A DNA stretch of 64,000 nt from Engraulis encrasicolus (GCF_034702125.1 NC_085876.1:25283481-25347480), one strand, 5' to 3'; counted from the first letter of the stretch, positions 44,640 through 57,578 are shown. The notes: generated by a model not told the origin, from the sequence alone. Made by a program: numbers and translations.

Positions 44640-44803
44640 ATAGTATGTAAGAGTGTGCTATATATTGTTAATATGTGTGTAATACCTGTGTGTAATGTCT
44701 TCTGTATTCATACTGTAAGTAGCCTATGTGTGCTATACTTGATACCTTAATTTACCTTAATTTTTCCCTGGGATCAATAAATGATACTCTACTCTACTCT
44801 ACT
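44640..44803 (+). mobile_element. LINE 3' tail
   Basis: CCCTGGGATCAATAAATGAT followed by ACTCT repeats, a typical fish LINE terminus. A similar terminus (CCCTGGGATCAGTAAATGAT) is at 56164-56190. Only 3' UTR sequence is present; the 5' limit is approximate. Confidence 0.6.
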
Positions 44804-46149
44804 AATATGCATCTGCCATGTATATCTGTTGAACATACACAACATAAAAGTATGTTTTATAAAGTGATTTATATTATATTCTTCACTTTAGAGCAAATTA
44901 GGGTGGTGCAAAATGAGTACACCCCAATGAAAGTTTCAGAGAAAAAGACACATTTTAGTAGGGCTAATTGAGCAAGCATTCAATCAGTCTCAGAGTTTAA
45001 GAATTCATTACACCATTTTCTATCAAACAGTTGGCTATAACACAGTATTTCGCAGAGCAAATCCCTTTCCATTTCTGTATTTAAACACCACATGGTAGAG
45101 AAAGGACATACAGCCTGACAAAGAAAAACAAAAGTTATACACCAGAAGGGTCAATGCTACATTATTATGCAGTTCAACGGGAATATTGTTAGGCGTGTTG
45201 GTTTATTTTAGTGCAGTGATCAGTTGTTTCAGTTATTCAATTTAGTTTGATATTTATTTTGTTTTGTTATACTTTTCCAGCCAACCTGCCGCGGCCCCCC
45301 TTTGAAAACCACTGCACTAGAAGGCCACCAGAGGTTTACTTATCAGTCAAAAAACCCTGTTATCTACTGTGGTCCAAAACTTTAGGACAGATGGATCTGC
45401 AACTGCCTCACAGAGAAGTAACAGGTGGGCCACAGACTTTAACACCTCGGCAAGAGCATATTTTGACGAAAGTTGTTGTGCAAATTCACCACAGTGATCT
45501 AAGGCAGGAAAAATGTAAACTTGGGTGATTATTTCCCATGACACATTATGCCGCACATGGCAAGTAATGGCGTATGTGGGTGCCGTTCAGGCTAATGGGA
45601 CTATATACCTGTATGTGCACCAAAACTGTGATACCAAGATCAATATTTTTTAGAATTGATAGCATCAACACTCCATGGTGTTGGAGATGAAGGATACAAA
45701 GATAAATGCATGGTGCCCTAAAGTGAAATATGGCGGGGGACGCAGCTCTTATGTGGGGTTGCATGAGTGCTGCTGGTGTTTGAGAGCTGTTTTCATTGAT
45801 GGAATCAGGAATACATAGATGAATTGCTCTAAAAATAGCAGATGTTACCTTTACTCATTGACCTTCATTGTTGGTCATTGTGCTGTTTTCCGACTTGACA
45901 GTGACCCTGAATACACACCTATGGGCAATTCTGATTTTCTGGAGCGGTGAGAATGACTCGGTGATTAAGTATGACACCTCATCTGAACTCATTTGAACAT
46001 AAATTGGGAATTTTGAAGAGATAAACTGGGCATCAGTCTGGGGTGTACTCACTTTTGCACCACCATAATTTCACGAAAATTAAACAAAAAGTTGATTTAA
46101 GTTATATGATTAAAAATACTTTTCTGTGGTAAGCTTTGCAGATGTTGTA
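44804..46149. other. Gene-free stretch
   Basis: No gene recognised. GGGTGGTGCAAAATGAGTAC near 44901 and GTACTCACTTTTGCACCACC near 46047 are inverted, so about 1.17 kb between them may be a DNA transposon without a recognisable ORF. Confidence 0.5.
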
Positions 46150-46503
46150 TTAAAGATGCACTCTGTAATATTTTAGCAGTTTATTTCCAGAATAATTCAT
46201 GTTGCAAATTCACAATGTTACCTTCTTCATGAATACTTACCTCCATCATTGATTTGAATCATTCAGTATGACTGGGAGAATGGCACATTTCATACATGAC
46301 AAGTGGGATCTTCTCCATGGTCCGCCATTTAAAATTTCCAGAAATGGGCTTTTTTTCCACTGTACTTTGATCATACTAGTAAATATTAGTTCATTATTTA
46401 GGAAATATTCATTAAAAAATCCAATTTGGCAGTAGACAGCACAGATTCAATGAGCAGCATAGCCGCAATACCTAGGACACCATCTTACACAGTGCGCCTT
46501 TAT
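46150..46503. mobile_element. TTAA-type MITE (family X), reverse and diverged
   Basis: Ends TTAAAGATGCACTCTG and CACAGTGCGCCTTTA. Contains the complement of the family's GGAGAAGATCCC block. Confidence 0.75.
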
Positions 46504-46858
46504 TGCCCATTTCACACCAAAAAGACTGGAGCCAACTCCGACTCCCAACACAGACAGTTGTCTGGCGGGTTGTGTTGGTCCTGGTCGGCTAGAAACTGTT
46601 CCTGAACACACCTAGCCAACTTCACCCGTCGTGGACACTCCCACGCTTGGCACCGGAGGGATTTTGTTGTAGTAACTACTGCGTTTGAGAGCTCGTGGTT
46701 CGGCTGGCCCTGTAATAGTTGCCAAATACAGTATGTTTTCGCGAGGTCAACTCTCTGCTTTTCAGGAATAGCCTTGATAGTAGATACATCACTAATGACT
46801 CTAAATAGGCTATAGCCTACGATGCCTGTAGGCAAAGTCACTCTCCCATTCACAGTTT

Positions 46859-47001
46859 ATACATACATACATACATACATACATACATACATACATACAT
46901 ACATACATACATACATACATACATACATACATACATACATGCATACATGCATACATGCATACATACATACATACATACATACATACATACATACATACAT
47001 A
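46859..47001. repeat. (CATA)n microsatellite
   Basis: About 35 tetranucleotide units with a few ATGC variants in the middle; scattered units continue to about 47110. Confidence 0.97.
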
Positions 47002-47178
47002 CAACACATACGTACATAGGCTACATACGTACATACATAGGTGTACATACATACATGAATAAATAAGTAAAAAACATAAGTGCACATACACATACATACA
47101 TAAATACCAATAAATACCATTGCAAGTAGACAGCCTTATTTACAGTGACTGTAGCCTGCCATCATGGGTAGACAGAGG

Positions 47179-47483
47179 TTGCATTCCAATAATGTGGCCT
47201 TGCGTCCTCTACTTGTGTTTGTGGCCTCATGTTTTGCTGATGCCCCGCCTCCTTGGAGAAAACAATTACGTTTCCCTGCTGTCAGCTTAGCCAAAACAAT
47301 TTCTCGGGGACCATTCTTCATTCACCATCCAGTTAGCAAATGAGAAAATGACTTTACAATTGAGCTTTTGCGAGATATTAAAATATAATGCTGTTGTCAG
47401 TGATGTCATCACAGCATATTACATCCTGGTATGAGGCCACAAGCACAAGTGGAGGACGCAAGGCCGCATATTGGAACGCACTC
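47179..47483. mobile_element. MITE, second copy of the 12127 family
   Basis: Ends GTTGCATTCCAATAATG and CATATTGGAACGCAC, with the same CCACTTGTG-type arms. Confidence 0.85.
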
Positions 47484-50400
47484 AGAGAGTCTGGTCTGAC
47501 CCGATGTTGCGGATGACCACCAGCTGACCCATAGGATGGATTAGTCAGATGGTTGCCAGATGGGAAATGCTGTCGTACCAAAACCTCAAAATTATTGTGT
47601 TTGGGGGATTTTTGGGAGGACATTATCGTACAAGGCCTAAATTGTTGTTTCAAGGCATCTAAATGAACTGAATGAAAACTCTAAAATTATCGTACATCAT
47701 GTTTTTTTGATCGTACAGAGGACAAAATGGGCAAAACGGTGGCACAAAATACGATAATTATCGTCCATCTGGCAACACTGGTCGCCTGGTGCGGGGAGGG
47801 GGCTCTGGCTCAACACTCAGCTCCTCCTGCCCAGTTCCTCCCCCAGTTTCCTTGACTGTCTCTGGCCCACGTCCTGTGATGAACTCACAATAAGGGCGTT
47901 CGTGATGGCGTAATTTTGACGAAGTTGAAAATTTGCTAGGCAGCGAGCATGCTCAGTGTGTCCGCGTGAAGCATCATGGTTAGAATTTGCCGTTCACGAC
48001 GCAGTTGAAGGGAGTGACCTCTGCGCGGCAGTCGTGTCACATGGCGTTGAACCATCGCGGGAACAAAAGTTTTGTCAGGCAACTCCGCAGTAGCAGAAAC
48101 CTACTGCGGGGCAAGAAGTCCTCCTCCATGATGTGAGGAATCTGCCGTGATTGGTGTTCATAGCTCATGTGATTCATGTGTGTGTAGTTGAACGTGCTTC
48201 ATTTTCTACATGCTGAAATGCATTTCATGCACAAATGCAGCATACTCAGAGTGGTATCATCCATATGTATGGTCGCACAACCCACTTACAACAGAAAAAA
48301 AAGAAACAAACCACCCTGTCAGATGCTCCATCTTCGCCACGTTAGGAGTGTATGCCGCAGGTTACAAAACCAGTATTGTTCCACGGGCCGCCTGCTCGAC
48401 GGTTAGAGTAGTGGTTGCGCGCCTGACTTCCATTCATGAGGTCCCCGGTTCGAAACTGCACCGAAACACGGGGAGTCTTTAGTTGCTGATGGTTAATGTG
48501 GAAACAGACCAGTTGCGAGAGACTTATCTTGTCTTTTATGTATGAAAGTGCACGAAACAGAGTGGCCTTTGTGGTTGGCGCGCCATGGTAAAGCTACATA
48601 TTGAACACCTGGGTTCAATCCTCGCAGCATGGGTTGGCGCTGTTAAGTAATTTTAAAACGGTCCTATCTGAATGACGACTTTGGTCCCAAAACACAAAAT
48701 GAATAGCCTAAAGTGAGTACTAATTAACTGAATTATTACATGGAAGTGAAGCCAAATCATCACATAAGACTTGTTCCATGATTCACTGAGTGGTAAACTG
48801 TATCTCTACCACAAGACCACCCGATTTCTCTCCGAGACGCAGAGTCTCGCATTTCACAAGCATGTGCCGACGATGGTAAGCGCGTCATGGAATTAGCGCC
48901 GTGATTATTTAATTCCACGAGAGGGCGCCCTGGTACACCCGCTGTCGAAAAGGTAGATCCACCCACAGACCTATAGATCCACCAGTGATGGTACAAGAAG
49001 GAGATACCCTGAACTCCGCCCACACAATGTAAATGGATGTGCTCAAGTTTGGGTCTCCTAAGGGGGCGTTGTCCCCCCTTCTTCTTCTCTTACTGTTGCG
49101 TTTGGTGGCAACTGACAAGGGTTGCGTATTACCGCCATCCAAAGGGCTGAGGTGGGATTCGTAGTCTGTGAAGAGGCGTGGCGGAGACGGATGGGATGGG
49201 ACGCGTCGCTCATGGTAACTGTCTGCCCTATAGTAATCCCAGTTGACATTCACGTTGTTTTCATTGTACATTTATTGTAATATCCTGTCATATATATATA
49301 GGCCTAGTATTTATTTATTTGTGCATGGAAGTCCTTGTATTGTGCACAACCCTTCCAGGTGCAAGGCAGAAAAACTTGATCAATACGAAAAGTTCATTAA
49401 ACATCGCACACTGGATACTTCTTTTGTATTTTTCCCCTGAGCGAGCAACGCGTTTCGCACAGTGCGTCTTCAGATTAGCTCTTATCCCAGTGCGTCTTCG
49501 GGAACCTGAAGACGCACCGGGCGAAACGCGAAACGCGTGCTTTGAAGAGGGGGGGAGAACAGTAGGGCCTAGGCCTACACAGTGTGCGGTGTTTAATGCA
49601 CTTTTCGTATTTTGGTTTGTTTATGCAACTCCAGGTAGATATCAGTTGCTTGCAGTAACTGTTGCAGTTGTCAGTGAAGCCACATTAGTTGTCCCCTTGT
49701 TTTTGGCTAGGCAGTGAGGAAAGAAATAGGCCTATTCGCGAGAAGTCTGTAACACTTTACATGGGACACCATATGTGTATGAAATAGCCCATGTCAAGGC
49801 TATAACCTAGGCCTACAATTTGAAACGGTGATGACATTTAAAACCGAGTCAAACGGCCATAGACAGCATTGTAATGAAGGGTGTCGTAACGGCAGCTGGA
49901 AAGAGATGGAACTTTAATTGCACGACGACATTCTGGCTTCAAACTCGCCCTGGCCGCTTCCCTATTTAACTTTAGGACTAAAATTATTCAACCGTTTCCA
50001 CAGCAACGACCAAACTAATCACAGTTCCTGCAGCAGTAAAGCCAGGACTGCAAGTGTGAGCGAAATCAGCACAACTGTAGGCCTATAAAGGAATAATAAA
50101 CAGTAACGGAAATACCGTGACCTGAAAAGTGCGCGGAGCCTTTTGTCGGTGAATTGCGCTGAAGCTAGCCTACATTGTGAACATGCAGGACGTTATCGCC
50201 AAATTACGATAGAAAGAGCAACCAATGTTATAATATTGCTAATTACCTCATCTACACAGTTGCTGCTAATATACGATGGCATAATTAAATAGTATATGAA
50301 ACACACCTGTGTTCCGTCTTTGGATGATGTGCAATGAATAAGACACACAACACAAACCTATTTCACCCCTTTGTTTTATTTCAAGGTGGAAGTGTCGAGG

Positions 50401-51378
50401 AGGACACACGTCAATTTGCATTTTGACATCCGAAATCTGAACTGTCATCCAAGGATTCAATCCCACAAATGCACTCTAGAGGCGTAATTCACTCTCAAAC
50501 TCGGATGGTCTCCTAAAGGGGCGTTCACCTGACGTCAACGGGATACCGGAAAACAACGAGCCTGACTTATCTCCTTCTTGTACCATCACTGGATCCACCT
50601 TCTTTGCCGCTGTTGAAATCTCGTCGTCCTGATGTGTCCAGCTTGGTTGCGACGCAGTTATCCCCTCCTTTTTATGACCAAGCAAATCACGTTTTGATCA
50701 AATCTTTTGCTGCGTGGTTGCAAACGAGCCTAATGACTCCATGGCAGGAATGGTTGGTGGCAGAGGTGGAGCCATCTTCACCTTCACCTTCCTGCTCAAG
50801 CATAATCAAACTTCTCCTTGAGGAAGCAAGGTTTTTGGACGCTATTCTTAGTCACGGAGCTGCCATGGTAACCCATCAAAGCATCCTTCCTTCTCAAACG
50901 GTGGCTGCCTGCCTCCACCCATGCCTGGACAAACCTAGAGAATTAGCAGACTATTGCCTGATACTTTCACCCCTGCTGGTCACTCTGTCCATCAGGATAG
51001 GTAGAAAAAAAATATATTTTCCTGACATCCATTTTTTAAAGCATTTTCTCACCATGGCACACTATGGAAATATGAAGGGGGGGGGGGGTGCTGAAGTGGT
51101 CATGAGGAGGGGAGTTGGCCTGCTGGGACTTGAACCCAGACCTTCTGGGGTTGCAAACTTGACTGTTGGATCAAAAAATCCAGGCTCAGTGGCATGCATG
51201 ACAAGAGCACACTCACAAACCTTGTGATGGTCACTCCAAGCAGCCCATTGGCTTCTCATATATACCTACCACCATACACTTGTGTGCAAATTAATATCAG
51301 TGCCTTTACAAAAGGTGACTAAAAGTCAAAATTTAAATAAATTGCTCTTTAATGGGCAGAAATGCATTTGGGAAACTA

Positions 51379-51543
51379 CAGGGGTCCGTTTCTCCATTCT
51401 TGTCGTTGCTAACCGTCTTAAGACTGCCCTGCCGTTCCCTTGGATTTAGTGGTGAGCGTCGCTGTCGAGAGAGAGAGTTGAGTCGCTCTTACGAAGGACG
51501 TTGCTACCGTCGTTAGCAAAGACGCTTTCGAGATACGGACCCC
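51379..51543. mobile_element. Small MITE with GGGGTCCG ends
   Basis: Left GGGGTCCGTTTCTC and right GAGATACGGACCCC are inverted; ACGACGG- and GTTGCTA-type repeats lie inside. Confidence 0.75.
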
Positions 51544-51591
51544 AGATTCACTGCACATTCTAATTCAAAACAAGAATATTGGAAAAATTAA

Positions 51592-51850
51592 GGTGCTGTT
51601 TCCACGTAGCAGGATATTTTTTTAGCAGGGTATTTTTCTCCTGTTGAGGTGTAAACGCAACATGTGGATAAAAATAAATCCTCCATTGTAACAAATGCGT
51701 TTCAGCCCCCTAAACAGGATATTTTTTTCTCCTGCTTTTTATACCTGGATTTTAAATATCTGCTACGTGGAAACTGATGGCCATAACCAACGTAAAACCA
51801 ATGCAACCAGGAGAAAAAAAAATATCCTGCTACGTGGAAACCGGCACCTA
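51592..51850. mobile_element. MITE with TTTCCACGTAGCAGGATA arms
   Basis: Left GGTGCTGTTTCCACGTAGCA and right TGCTACGTGGAAACCGGCAC are inverted. Confidence 0.8.
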
Positions 51851-52061
51851 CGGTTTAGATTTCATAGAAAGTGAAGAAATGTAATGTTAAGTGTTGACAT
51901 GTCTTTAACTAAAAAATGTCCAAAACACAAATGAACAAATTCTTGAAAATTCAACTTTGCTGAGCATCCTAATCTAATATTTTTCATCATGGTTTAATAG
52001 TGTTGGGAAAACCTCTTTGCATAATTAGTTTACTTTTCAAAGCAATTGGGCACCACTTTTT

Positions 52062-52366
52062 AAAAAGGTGGACAGTACCCAGAGGGATCAAACCATGCTA
52101 CCTATTAAATTGATTTTTCATGAATATTTCCAAGTAATGAAATATTTACTAGTATGACCAAATCATAGCAAGTTTTGCCATGTCCATTTCTGGAAATTCA
52201 AAATGGCAGACATGCAGAAGATCCACTTTTCCATGTATGAAGTGCAATTTGTCATATGAATGCTTAGAATTTCTTGGTCGAAAGTACTCGTAAAGGCTAA
52301 CTTCTGTAAATGGGCAGGATACATATTGGAAATATCTGGAACGTAACCAATAGTGCACCTTTAAAA
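52062..52366. mobile_element. Diverged family X MITE
   Basis: Contains AGAAGATCCACTTTTCCATG and ends TAGTGCACCTTTAA, matching the body of 33422-33700. Confidence 0.65.
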
Positions 52367-52509
52367 AAAAATAATTAACCCACATAAGCACAGGAGATGG
52401 CACTAAGATCTCATTCTGAAAACCAGCACACAAAAGTTTACTTCTGGAGCAATGAGAACCCAACCTCTGAGACATTAAAAGTGAAAATAAAATAACCAAA
52501 TGCGGACAA

Positions 52510-52600
52510 CCCAGTACAGTTTAACCTTTTATTAAGATATTCGTGACAGTCCCAGTCACGACTAACCCTTCAGGCAAGGAGGTGAATCAGCTGGTGAATC
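52510..52600 (-). other. Probable non-coding last exon of the Trp-repeat gene
   Basis: Acceptor TTTGTGTGTTTCAG on the minus strand, then about 90 bp to the AATAAA region. It pairs with the donor at 53158 just after the stop codon. Confidence 0.5.
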
Positions 52601-54789
52601 CTGAAACACACAAACGTGGATGACAGTTCACAATATGTAAAAGACAACAGGTTAGGCTAATGCACAATTCTCAGGTTCCGTGTCCACATGATCAGGTAAG
52701 TGCATTTCCCCCTATAACAAATTAAACACACCAGCTTTAGTTTTGCTGATGCGAAGTAGTGACTTCTCAAGGAAAATGAGCAAGGACTAAGAAACTGTTG
52801 ACGCATGATATTTTTAAAAAGTGCATTTCAAAAACTCTGGTTTTAAAAAATTCCCTTTACGGGGTTAAAGCGCTCTGGTTAACAGAATCATTTTTAGCCA
52901 CACTTGTACATAAAAATTTTGTTTTTTTTAATCCACATGCGTGCTAGCACATAACTAAAGCAATACCAAGTTGCTGGTTAGTTGCCCACAGGTTACACAG
53001 AACAAGACTGTGATGCTCCTCCCAACTTTTGTGCAGTTATAGCACATAAGGGGGCAGCAAAGTGTACATTTTTTTCCTGCCCTTACTGATAAGGGCCCTG
53101 AAATGATGACAACCTAATATTGCTTTAACCATCTGATGTGACTCAAATTTGTACTGACCTGTTCAGATCTCCTATTACCACCTCTTCCTCACAAGTGTGC
53201 CCTGGCCTTGTCCAGCTGGAAAGGGCACATGCTTGACATCTTCGTCGTCATCATCATCATCCTCATCATCATCATCTTGGCTCTGCTGGGTCCAGCGGCT
53301 GCTGGTTGGAGCAGTATTCTGGCCTCTATTGTAGTTTCCACCAGATACCCTTGAAGGCTGGCGTTGACCTTGAGCACTCACTGTCTGCGAAAGTGCTGGC
53401 CGTTTCCAGCTCACAGAGCCCCCTTGTGACTGGGTCTTCTGGTTACGTCCGGCCCACGGTGGCAGATTGGGCCCAGAGTTAGTGGATAGAGGCCTGGTAG
53501 TAGACAGAGGTGAGGACGAGGAGGCAGGCCCAAAATGCTGGGTTTTGGGTCCCTGGGGCTTGCCGAGAGCAGGTTTGGAAAGTGTAGACCTGTAAGTACC
53601 AGAGCTGAGGAAGGTCTGCGAGTCTTTTGCCCAGCTACCCATACTGCTGGAGGTCAGAGGTCGTACGGCTCCTTTAACCGGGCCATAACCATGGACAGAC
53701 CAAGAGGATGGGGATTTGCTCTTCTGTTCCGTTTGTGGAGCACTCGTTGGTCTGCTTTGAGGAACGTTGGCAGGTTTGCGTTGCCAGTCTTGTTGGGGAC
53801 CACCATGGTCTGATTTTTTGCTTCTCCAGTCACCTTGAGGAACGCTGGTTTGTTTGCTCCTCCACTCTGCTTGAGGTTTGCCTCTCCATTCTGTTCGGGG
53901 GCCATTGGCAAGTTTGCGTCTCCACTCATCTTGAACACTGGATGATGTTGGTCTCCATTCTTCGCTCTGAGGATTGTTGGCTGGTCTGCTGCTCCTCCAG
54001 GCTCCCTGTGGAATTGGTTTGTTCTGTTCATTTCTCCAGTGTCCTTGAGGAATGTTGGCTGGTCTGGTTTCCCATTCAGTCCGAGTAGCTTGGGCTGGTC
54101 TGCTTTTCTGTTCCTTTTGAGGAAGGTAAGCTGGTACATTTTTCCAGTCTCCTTGAAGAACACCTTTGGAACCGTCCCTCCAACCTGCCTTGGGAGCATC
54201 TTTTGCAGATTGGTGTTGATACCACGAGTGTCTCACCACAGGAGCTTGTGTAGAAGATTGCCATTGACCGGTGGCAGGTTCATCAGAGTCATCATGTCCT
54301 ATAAAGTATAGAAAACACAAGCAATTAAAATACACACTACTTCACCCTTTTAAAAGCAACACATTTTTTTAGTGTTAGTTCTGTATCCAGACAGATTTTG
54401 TGACAATGCAAGTCTAAGGACTGCAAAGGGTTACAAAAAGTTCTTCAAAACCATCATCTGTTCCTACAAAAAATTGTAAAAAATATATATATATAAAAAA
54501 AATCACCACCTCTTCTTAAGCAAAGACCAGATAAATGGCAACCGATAATTCCCCAAAGTGAATAGAGTGAATGTGAGCGTCATATTACCATAGTACGTTG
54601 CAGAGTAACTCAAAGGTACAGTCAGTAGGAGACACAGGCCAGTCCTGAAAAAGACAAAAACACGTGTGGTTTTACTGTTTCCCATAACCAAACCTTATAT
54701 TTCACAATGTAAATTTGCAACTGTTTTGCAACAGATTTGTCACAAAAGTTAAACATAACTTACGCCCACAAGTAAGTAATATGCATCAT
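52510..54789 (-). CDS. Unrecognised secreted protein with periodic Trp residues
   Basis: Coding exons 54789-54764, 54644-54589 and 54298-53175 join with matching phases (2, then 1) to give 401 codons. The first 24 residues are a strong signal peptide (hydrophobic GLCLLLTVPL, then SYSA as a likely cleavage site), so the product is probably secreted. Residues about 40-200 carry 13 Trp residues, mostly 12-14 apart, in units resembling RPANxPQGxWR and PQxEWR. A Ser/Thr/Pro-rich part follows, then a run of Asp/Glu near residue 370 and the basic end VRKRW. A good donor (CAG/GTCAGT) after the stop and a polyA site at 52528 suggest a non-coding last exon (52600-52510). This resembles secretory matrix-protein genes in outline, but I do not recognise the family. 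The start could be either of two adjacent ATGs. Confidence 0.68.
52528..52533 (-). terminator. Polyadenylation signal AATAAA (minus strand)
   Basis: TTTATT on the plus strand, well placed to end the Trp-repeat secreted-protein transcript. Confidence 0.55.
53175..54298 (-). CDS. Trp-repeat secreted protein, main exon
   Basis: The acceptor is TACTTTATAG, entering in phase 1. It encodes HDDSDEPATGQW, the Trp repeats, a long Ser/Pro-rich part, the acidic run and the stop TAA (53177-53175). It is Gln-, Arg- and Ser-rich with few hydrophobic residues, so probably largely disordered. Confidence 0.75.
54589..54644 (-). CDS. Trp-repeat secreted protein, exon 2 (signal peptide)
   Basis: The acceptor is TTTTTCAG and the donor is TATG/GTAATA; 56 nt. 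It encodes TGLCLLLTVPLSYSATYY. Confidence 0.7.
54764..54789 (-). CDS. Trp-repeat secreted protein, exon 1 (start)
   Basis: ATGATG start, MMHITYLW, donor GGC/GTAAGT leaving phase 2. 26 coding nt. It is accepted because its phase fits exon 2 and completes a hydrophobic signal peptide. Confidence 0.65.
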
Positions 54790-55437
54790 GGCTGGTTGGC
54801 TACCACAACAGCCAGCAATGCAGTAACAAGACACAAACTTAGCAGCCAACCATAGCACCATGAAACAAAGAACACATGTTGCTCATTTAAAGGGAGCTTT
54901 CCTCGTTAGTGGTTAACGACCAATTAGCCTGCTGATTAGACACAATATTCATGTCAGGTGCGATGACTTCACTCATGAGAAGTCACACAGGTGTGTCCAA
55001 TTTGAGTCATTTTTCAAAGATTGGTTGACTTGTAAAGTCAGTAGTTGAAGGCTGTGCTTCAAGTCCAGTCCATACATCATTATTCCTCTGTTAAATCATT
55101 GGCACTGTCAAAGGTGCCTGTTTTGAGTTCACATCTAATTGGCCAATATACTGCAGTTGTTGCTGAGTCTATTATCATATGTCAGATTAATCAGAGAATA
55201 TATTACAAATGGGAAGGCTCATTCATGAAGCTGCATGCGGTCGCCAACTCGCTGCAGTACCACCCAGAAAATTGAAAAACGAATTGCTTTCGATGTAGCT
55301 GCCTAAATTTTTTTTCTTGTTTAATGTTTTGTCCCAAAATATTAAAATCATATTCAAAACTAGTGCTAAAAAGAAGTTATTGAAGCATTTTTGTTATTTT
55401 TCTTTGCGCATCTAGATTATTGTATACTGAGTCATCA
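54790..55437. other. Upstream flank of the Trp-repeat gene
   Basis: Presumably promoter and 5' UTR. No clear TATA box or CpG island was seen. Confidence 0.4.
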
Positions 55438-55742
55438 AGGCAGTCATGGGTTAGCGGTTAGGGCGTCAGACTTGTAGCCCAAAGGTTGCCGGTTCAACTC
55501 CCGACCCGTCAGGTTGGTGGGGGGAGTAGTTAACCAGTGCTCTCCCCCATCCTCCTCCATGACTGAGGTAACCTGAGCATGGTACCATCCCGCCACTTTG
55601 CTCCCTTGGGGTGCCATTGGGCGCTGCCCCCTTGCACGGGTGAGGCATGAATGCAATTTCATTGGGTGCATTGTGCAGTGAACACTTGTGTGCTGTGGAG
55701 TACTGTGTCACAATGACAATGGGAGTTGGAGTTTCCCAGTTG
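55438..55742 (+). mobile_element. tRNA-derived SINE (second family)
   Basis: tRNA-like head GGGTTAGCGGTTAGGGCGTC and B box GGTTCAACTCC; body CCATCCTCCTCCATGACTGA; ends AATGGGAGTTGGAGTTTCCC. Reverse copies at 58926-59240 and 42171-42290. Confidence 0.87.
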
Positions 55743-56693
55743 GACTTTCACTTTTATTTCAAGCTGTATTTATGAGGCCAAATCCATAAACATTAGCAGA
55801 ATGCTTTCCAGTAGCCTACAGGACAAAATCTTCTGCTTTAGCGGAAAAATTAAATACCCAAAAAAACTTGACAATACCTCCTGTTTTACAATACCAACCA
55901 TATTTCTAAACAGGAAATTTGTATGAGGTTGATAACTACAGATTGGAGTAGAATATACAGTATTTTAGCCCAATTGACTCCATTGAGGTTTCCCAGTCAT
56001 CACTTTGCCATCTAGGTGGAACTGCATGTTTTTTGAGGGAACAGTAGGAGCCAATGGGAATATACACTATATATTCTACTTTCTCTGGATTCACAAGCTG
56101 TAACCCACTGGGCCAATGCAGAAGATCATCAGCTAATTTGTGGAATAATTTGGGGAATAATTTCTCCCTGGGATCAGTAAATGATACTGTGTTAAGTGCA
56201 CAAGAACTCAGGAACTCATCAGGAAGCCCAATGGTTTAGCAAATAGAGTGAGTTTGATCCACCAGACCAGTGCTTATAAAAGTCCGCGTTGACCCTTTTA
56301 CTTGGTCTACTTTGAATTACTCGGTGGCTTCCCCCCACCTTCATTTTCTTTGGACATTAGCCTGGCCTCTGTATTTGAATCATTACATTCCATTAAATTT
56401 AGTTTCGTTAGGGGTCATTTCTGAAGTCTATTTTGTGTCATCTACCTCCTGATTCTCAGCCCTGATTTATGAGTCTCAGAACTTAGAAATCGTATTATCA
56501 AATCCTAAACTTGCATCATAATGACATTAGGTACTCTGAAAGCTGCACACCCACGACAGGCATAAGCTGTAATTTATTGATTAAACAATTTTTAAGCTCA
56601 GGTAGACGAACACACACAAACACACGCGCACGCACGCACGCTCACACACACACACACAGGCACCATCCTCCTGCCCTTACATAGATCAGTACA

Positions 56694-56697
<4 letters not shown>
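55743..56697. other. Gene-free stretch
   Basis: No coding signal recognised. A LINE-tail-like CCCTGGGATCAGTAAATGAT is at about 56165. CA/CG repeats begin near 56610. Confidence 0.5.
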
Positions 56698-57011
<314 letters not shown>

Positions 57012-57170
57012 CCCATGGGCTAAGGTGACTTACAGTAGGCCTGCAAAACATCCTTCCAAAACATGACATTTGACTCCTTATGGTGTGAATGTTGCCTGCT
57101 CAACTACTAAGTTATTCATAATCGTTCAATATCCAATTACAAAACAGGTAGATTCGTAGCTACACGTGCT

Positions 57171-57330
57171 AAGCCCCCCACATTTGGGCTTTCATGCCCG
57201 CCCCATGGGGACACGGTTTGAGTCCGGACGGGGTCAGTCCCCAATCCTCCCCCATCTCTCTCTCCCACTGACTTCCTGTCAGCATCTCATACTGTCCTGT
57301 CAATAAAGGCATAAAAAAGCCCCTAAAAAA
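57171..57330 (+). mobile_element. tRNA-derived SINE (third family)
   Basis: B-box-like GGTTTGAGTCC, then CTCTCTCCCACTGACTTCCT and an AATAAAGGCATAAAAAAGCC tail, a form common in fish genomes. Confidence 0.75.
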
Positions 57331-57361
57331 AAATATATATATATAAAAGATTATTAGGTAC

Positions 57362-57538
57362 CAGGGCTCTAAATTAACATCAGCCAAGCAGCCAAATGCT
57401 GGTAAAATTTCAGTTTGGATGGTAGAAAAGACCAAATACCAGCCGGTTTGTCCCATTAGTGAGTATTTGTTTGGCTAGTAAGATAAACATCTACTAGCAA
57501 TTTTGGCTAGTGATGAAAAAAGTTAATTTAGAGCCCTG
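57362..57538. mobile_element. hAT-like MITE with CAGGGCTCTAAATTAAC ends
   Basis: Inverted end GTTAATTTAGAGCCCTG. Flanks ttaggtac and gtaggtac match at 7 of 8 positions. The inside (CCAAATGCTGGTAAAA) resembles 63609-64000. Confidence 0.88.
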
Positions 57539-57578
57539 GTAGGTACAATAGATCGACAGTATTAGTCAGTAGCTCAAC

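Larger units (their letters stand above)
47484..52061. other. Gene-free stretch with small elements
   Basis: No gene recognised. It holds a possible MITE at 47549-47780 (GGTTGCCAGATGG and CCATCTGGCAACA), tRNA-like fragments at 48395-48470 (B box GGTTCGAAACT) and 48560-48640, and MITEs at 51379-51543 and 51592-51850. A 207-codon ORF at 50604-51227 has no recognisable domain. Confidence 0.5.

Noticed and set aside
48395..48470. tRNA gene candidate
   Set aside because: B-box-like sequence is present but no complete cloverleaf could be drawn; more likely a SINE or tRNA pseudogene.
50604..51227. 207-codon ORF on the plus strand
   Set aside because: Longest unexplained ORF, but low-complexity patches and no known motif; a poly-G run near 51080 and a tRNA-like B box on the minus strand suggest repeat-derived sequence.
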